Shown piece by piece: positions 59,043 to 64,000 of a stretch of 64,000 nucleotides of DNA; positions within the stretch are counted from its first letter, which is position 1, and every line of letters starts with the position of its first letter. Location: positions 82,808,646-82,872,645 of the forward strand of contig CM037585.1 of assembly GCA_021018995.1 (NCBI GenBank), in the 5' to 3' direction. This stretch comes from Chloranthus sessilifolius. Its lineage: Eukaryota > Streptophyta > Magnoliopsida > Chloranthales > Chloranthaceae. The translations under genes and the position numbers were made by a program. A model generated the notes under the pieces. It did no database searches. It was not told the origin of the DNA and saw only the letters and a program-made list of their open reading frames with translations.

Positions 59043-60656
59043 GGTGATCCTTAGTGGAGAGTGGAGTCTCCTGAGGGTTTTCAGTGAAGGTACCCCCAAA
59101 CTTCTCCAATAAAATTAGTTAATACTCATGCAACATGCTAAAACATAGTTCAAGTAAAATAAAATAAATTTCACACCATGTCCCTTCAATTTTAGAGGAT
59201 TTTTAGCAGAAAAATCATCAGTTTAAAACTTGAAATTCTGTTGTAATTCCTTCATCATCAATCAGCTCATGTCAAGGCATTATGCCTGAAAATTAATGCA
59301 TAGTTCACCTTTAATTTAAGAATTCTGTTTTGATAATGCCCCAATCAATTTTGATTTCAGACCCAAATCTTACCGGGGTTATTCACTCATAACAAAAGTA
59401 GAAGGGTGCATCATTTCTCACACAACTCAAGAACAGTTACAGCCGTCAAATAGGACTGCAAGCATGAGCATAGGCATTGCTCTAACTTCTGAAAATTTCT
59501 AACTTAGCTCAATCCATTTCAGATCAGTAGGGTCTTTTTTTATTGGGTTGTAATGTGGCTTATGGGTGAAATTGTAAAAGAATAATGGGGTAAAAAGGAT
59601 TCAAATTGAGAAATCAGTAAAAGTAAGGAGGTGGTCTAGACAACACCTTCTTCATTTCAGCACAATTCCATTTACTTCTTGAATTTTTAGATTTGAAGTG
59701 GCTAGTTTCTAATCCTCTTTTCAGTCTTTCAATGAAATGACTTCTCTTTCTCATTCCTTTTCTTTGATTTTCTATTTTTCCTTTTCTTTTTGTATTTTTC
59801 TCCATTTTTCTTTTTATGGGTTGGAATGCCACAACACCACCAAATGTGCTTTCTTCTTTCTCAACCAACCATCAAACCAACTCTACCTTCTGAAATCTCA
59901 GAGTGAGGGTCAGGTTGTATCAGGTCACTGAGGTTTTGGGTTTAAATTTTCTGGTTTTTATCAAAGAAAATTGGGAATTTTAAGGCTCAAATGGTGTGTA
60001 TCAAGGGCAGTTCAAAGGTGGGACATTTTAAGCTCAAACTGTCTAAGGAATGACCTTACTTCATGTCTTCAATGTCATGAATGTTATGAAGCTATTTTAA
60101 TTTGGATTTGCCTAACTTCTAGTGATCGAACCTAGATCCAATCAGTCCTTAGAGTAGAAAAATTGCCAAGACACTCTTCAAAGAAAATTTTTTAGGCCTA
60201 AATCTCATTGGGTATGGCCTTCCATCAAATTTCTGGGGTGTATCCTGATAGTTTTCTCTCCTTTTAGGTTCACTAAACACCACTTTCTGAAAATTCTTGA
60301 CATTTGCTTCATAAAAAATACTAAAACTACAACTCATTTCAGTTTTAAAAAGTTTTTAATTTCCTTTTTTTTTTTTTTCAAAAATCAGGTGGGAAATCAC
60401 TTTATTTTCAAAAACTTTTTCAACATTGCTGCACTAGCATTAACTCATTTCATTGGCATACCTGTCATACCCCCAAACCTAAATTAAATAGTGTCCTCAC
60501 TGTGCAGAGACTATGGTAGCAATGAATAGGGTATATGAAGAAACAGATTGAAGAATAAGCACAAAGGACATAACACATAAAAGAAATTACTATTAACATC
60601 TAAAATATGTACATGGTCTAAAGCAGTAAGAGAAAATAAACAAACATAAACTATAT

Positions 60657-61231
60657 TTATTGACAGGCATCATCAGGCCAATCATACAAATCTGCCAAAA
60701 TTTTCAAATCATCCTTGGATAAAGGAGCTTTTCCTTTAGGTTGGGACTTCTTGGTGGACTGCTTGGGGGCCTCCTCTGACTGGGCAACAGATTTCTTATC
60801 ATTCTTGGCAGAAGCAGCAAGAGAATTAGAATCAGAATCAGAAGGGAAGAGGGCAGTAGGATCGAGGCCAAGGGTAGTAGCAACTTGCCTTCTTTCCTCC
60901 TTGGAGAGTAGAGTGGAGGAGGTGTCATGTGGGGGTGGGGACTTAGTGGGGGCTACCTCTTCAGACTGGGTAGCAGGTTCCTTTCCTTTACTGCGAGCAG
61001 AAGTAGAGGAAACAGATCTCTTTGTAGTAACTTTTCTCTTTGTATAAGTCCTCTTAGGTTTTGGTGGGGAAGGTTTAGCTGCAGGAAGATCTTGGGCTGG
61101 AGGGGGGGGGGGACATCTACAGGTGGGGTAGGAGTAGGTTGAGTGGAAGAAGGTGGACAGGGATGGGGGAAGGTAGGATTGTCTGGAGGAGCTGTAGCAA
61201 GAGGAGCTGGTTGATATGGTTGAGAAGTCAT
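60657..61231 (-). pseudogene. Accessory ORF of Athila-like E2, one homopolymer frameshift
   Basis: From ATG 61231 (MTSQPYQPAPLATAPPDNP) a Pro-rich stretch runs into an 11-base C run (about 61102-61112). One base more or fewer there joins the frame to an otherwise open one ending at TAA 60657-60659. The second part has a basic segment (PKPKRTYTKRKVTTKRS, a possible nuclear signal), an acidic Ser/Glu middle and a C-terminus LKILADLYDWPDDACQ. The frame is also open upstream to about 61453 with a coiled-coil-like IAEFEKKNADNLQKKLA and no ATG, so the true start may be lost. About 190 aa from the ATG. Family not recognised. It may be a genuine element protein with a recent lesion or a sequencing error. 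Confidence 0.55.
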
Positions 61232-61482
61232 CAAGGCAATCCTTCTTTCCAGAAGTTTGATTTTTTTCGTAGCATGGAGCTGGTTGGTCTCAGAGAGTGC
61301 TTGGGTAGCCTTAATTATGTCCCTGGCATTGGCTAATTTTTTTTGGAGATTGTCAGCATTCTTCTTCTCAAACTCGGCAATGCAAGTCTGAGCAGCAGCA
61401 AGTAGTTTGGCGGAAAAAGAGAAGCGACAAATGAGGAAGAGAGACCTAGGGTTTTACATAAAGTGTTGAATGGGAAAAAGTG

Positions 61483-61811
61483 ACCTATCGACAGGTATAT
61501 AAAGAGTGAAAATCGATTTCGATAGGATGAGTTGAGTGATTTCAATAGGTCAAAGCGCCCTGTTAAACACTATAAAACATACAGTGTGCAATTGAAATGC
61601 TTCGATAGGTCAAATCCTTCCTATCGATAGGTTCATGTAGCGCATGATTCATCCTTTCAATAGGTTCCTACTAAGTATCTAGAACCTATCAAAAAATTCT
61701 TTCTGACCTTTTGAACCTATTGAAGAGTTGTTTTCACCTATCGACAAGTCTCAGTGCCTATCGAAATCCTCAAATGACCTATCGAAATCCTCAAATGACC
61801 TATCGAAAGGT
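61483..61811. repeat. Array of ACCTATCGA(A/T)AGGT motifs upstream of the E2 accessory ORF
   Basis: About twelve matches: ACCTATCGACAGGT (61483-61496), TTTCGATAGG (61516), TTTCAATAGGT (61540), TTCGATAGGT (61599), TTCCTATCGATAGGTTC (61617), TTTCAATAGGTT (61657), GAACCTATCAAAA (61681), GAACCTATTGAAG (61714), ACCTATCGACAAG (61737), CCTATCGAAATCC (61755 and 61779) and ACCTATCGAAAGGT (61798-61811). It replaces the TCGCG array that E1 has at the equivalent place. Confidence 0.9.
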
Positions 61812-62066
61812 CCCATATGCTCATAGAAACTGCTTTTTTGTGCTGTGTTCAGCCTCAGCACCCAACAAACTCCTTTGTTGTGCTTCCATTCACGTTGTTT
61901 TCATTATTGACATACTCCCATGGTCCCTGGACTGCTGGCAAGATTGATATGTTGACCTAATTCTAGCATGGCAATTTTATTGTAAATGAACAAATCACCA
62001 AAACAGAACATAATCAAAATATAGTACATATGATACACACTGAAATCATGTATAAATTGGAGGGTC

Positions 62067-63239
62067 CTAAAAATCAATGGTTTCCTTAGGTTCACAAATT
62101 TTTTCAACACAAATCTTTAGCCTCTGCCCATTGATTTTCATGACTCTACCATCTTTGGGGTCCATGATTTCTACAGCCCCGGATGGGGATACATGTAAAA
62201 CTGTGTAAGGCCCATCCCATCTGGACTGCAATTTTTCTGGAAAGAATTTTAATCTTGAATTGAACAACCATACCTTGTCACCTATTTTGAATTCTTTTAG
62301 TAGCAAGTGCCTGCCATGAAAGGCTTTGGTTTTTTCCTTGTAAATCCGGGCATTTGAATATGCTTCCAACCTCAACTCATCAAGCTCAGATAATTGCAAT
62401 TTCCTGTTCACACCAGCAGAAGTTAAGTCAGAATTTAATATTTTAATGGCCCAATATACTCTATGTTCTAACTCAATAGGCAAGTGACATGCCTTGCCAT
62501 ACACTAACCTGAATGGGGACATCCCTATGGGGGTCTTATAGGCAGTCCTATAAGCCCACAAGGCATCTGACAGTTTTATGGACCAATCTCTCCTATCAGC
62601 TCGCACAGTCTTCTCTAGGATGTGTTTGATTTCCCTGTTGAAAATCTCTACTTACCCACTGGTTTGTGGGTGGTAGGGAGTAGCAACTCTGTGGGTCACA
62701 GAGTATTTTTACAACAATTTTTTAAAAGGTTTTTTGCAAAAGTGACTTCCTCCATCACTAATAATAGCTTTGGGGGTGCCAAACCTAGAGAAGATATTAT
62801 CCTTTAAGAACTTAATGACAACCTTATGATCATTTGTTCTTGTAGCTATGGCCTCTACCCATTTGGACACATAGCCAACAACTACAAGGATGAAATTATA
62901 TTGATAGGAGGGGAGAAAAGGTCCCATAAAATCAATTCCTCATATGTCAAATAGTTCAACAATAAGCATAGGTTGCAAGGGCATGGAGTTTCTTTTTATA
63001 ATACTTCCCATTTGCTGGCATTTAGAACAAGCTTTGCAATGCTATATGACATCCTTGAATAGAGTGGGCCAATAGAAGCCACTTTGAAGCACCTTTGCAG
63101 CAGTCTTGTTGCCACTGAGATGGCCCCCACAAGCCTGTTCATGACACATGGTTAGAATGTTTTCAAACTCAGTTTCAGGTACACATCTTCTTATCACTTG
63201 GTCTGCACAATACTTAAAGAGGTGAGGATCCTCCCACAT
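62067..63239 (-). pseudogene. Athila-like E2 integrase
   Basis: Zinc-binding part: [50 protein letters not shown], then a stop and CKACSKCQQ. Core: GIDFMGPFLPSYQYNFILVV (first Asp), PKAIISDGGSHFCKKPF (second Asp) and, after two stops, the [18 protein letters not shown] region with the third acidic residue. C-terminal part (62606-62067): [60 protein letters not shown]. Only a few stops break it, so it is younger than many neighbours. It would insert the element's cDNA. Confidence 0.9.
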
Positions 63240-64000
63240 GTAATATCAAATTTGTGGAAAAATAGATTCCTATCGTCCTTACTCCAATGTGGAGTACCCT
63301 TCCCACAGCCAGATAGTTTACTATGTTGGCAAACCAGGGCATACTTATCTCCACAGAAAAAAGCTGCTCATCTGGGAAAGAATCATTGATGGGCAAGCTC
63401 TTTATTTCAGCATCTGGAATCCTTGATAAGTGGTCTGCAACCACATTTTCAACCCCCTTCTTATCTTTGATTTCCAAGTTGAATTCTCGTAGAAGAAGAA
63501 TCCATCTAATTAGTCTAGCTTTAGCCTCCTTAGACAAGAGGTATTTCAGGGCTGAATAGTTAGTAAACACAGTGATCTTGGATCCCAACACATATGATCT
63601 GAACTTTTTCAAAGCAAATACAATGACTAGAAGCTCCTTGTCAGTTGTGGTATAATTTAATTGAGCATCAACCATTGATTTACTAGCATATGCCCCACAC
63701 ATGGTGCTTTATCTTTCCTTTGTCCCAGCACTACACTAACGGTAAAGTCTGATGCATCACACATCATCTCAAATGGTAGAGAAAAATCAAAAGCTTGCAA
63801 TATAGGAGCAGTAGTCAAACAGGTCTTCAGAAGTTTAAAAGTAGCTAGGCATTCATCATTGAACACAAATGGAACCTCTTGGCATAGTAAGTGGCAAAGT
63901 GGCTTGGAAATTTTGCTAAAGTCTTTGATGAACCTCCTGTAGAAACCAGCATGGCCCAAAAATGACCTGACTTGTTTGATAGTTTTGGGAGGGAGCAAAT
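63214..64000 (-). pseudogene. Athila-like E2 reverse transcriptase end and RNase H
   Basis: The right edge begins at LPPKTIKQVRSFLGHAGFYR (RT thumb), then FEMMCDASDFTVSVVLGQRK, the first RNase H acidic block. A frameshift near 63700 leads to MCGAYASKSMVDAQLNYTTT, DKELLVIVFALKKFRSYVLG (the second acidic residue, Glu), KITVFTNYSALKYLLSK (the usual TDH has become TNY) and VADHLSRIPD. The palm with the YxDD box lies outside the window. Confidence 0.88.

Larger units (their letters stand above)
58922..64000 (-). mobile_element. Athila-like gypsy element E2, 3' part, continues beyond the window
   Basis: Read leftward from the right edge: end of reverse transcriptase, RNase H, integrase (to 62067), spacer with motif array, accessory ORF (61231-60657), 3' UTR, polypurine tract (58925-58935). 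It has the same layout as E1, and the 3' UTRs of both share phrases such as AGTCTCCTGAGGGTTTT and GGGAGCACRAATRCATTTA. Gag, protease and most of the RT lie outside. Confidence 0.85.

Noticed and set aside
61496..61503. TATATAAA as the TATA box of the E2 accessory ORF
   Set aside because: The best match reads on the + strand, away from the ORF. On the - strand it is only TTTATATA, so I did not annotate it as a promoter.

Overview
This window is nuclear DNA of a flowering plant. The evidence is a spliced nuclear gene for a chloroplast-type HSP90 with a Ser-rich transit peptide, plus plant-lineage transposons: L1-type LINEs, a Ty3/gypsy element with a second RNase H (Tat lineage), Athila-like gypsy elements, hAT, Tourist and CACTA MITEs. 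I see no bacterial, organellar or RNA gene. The species cannot be named from sequence alone.

Layout. 1-2320: 3' part of a decayed LINE on the + strand. 2553-8707: first seven exons (303 codons) of an HSP90-5 gene on the - strand; the rest lies left of the window. Its introns hold MITEs, long microsatellites and a tandem repeat derived from the exon 1 / intron 1 boundary. 9374-9557: hAT MITE. About 10.1-15.9 kb: a second LINE (+) with an intact ORF1 and a broken ORF2, preceded by a RanBP2-type zinc-finger segment. 15.9-22.3 kb: gene-free, with several MITEs and a 1,029-bp non-autonomous hAT element. 22.3-28.9 kb: a third LINE (-), split by a 3,955-bp putative solo LTR. 28.9-50.6 kb: a gypsy LTR (-) that hosts a whole Tat-lineage gypsy element (30.5-49.9 kb, +) with gag, protease, RT, RNase H, second RNase H, integrase, an antisense accessory ORF and three LTR copies. 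51.9-64 kb: two Athila-like elements (-) in series, joined through a 121-bp inverted repeat.

The only likely functional host gene is HSP90-5. The retroelement genes carry stops and frameshifts.

The most interesting pattern is this. Several unrelated LTR elements carry arrays of a short, often palindromic, CG-containing motif, and each element has its own motif. In the Tat element and in Athila copy E1 the same motif family occurs both in the LTR, just upstream of a TATA box, and upstream of an accessory ORF beyond pol. Athila copy E2 has a different motif at the position equivalent to that of E1. This resembles the motif arrays that Arabidopsis VANDAL transposons use with their VANC anti-silencing proteins. 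I propose it here as a hypothesis.
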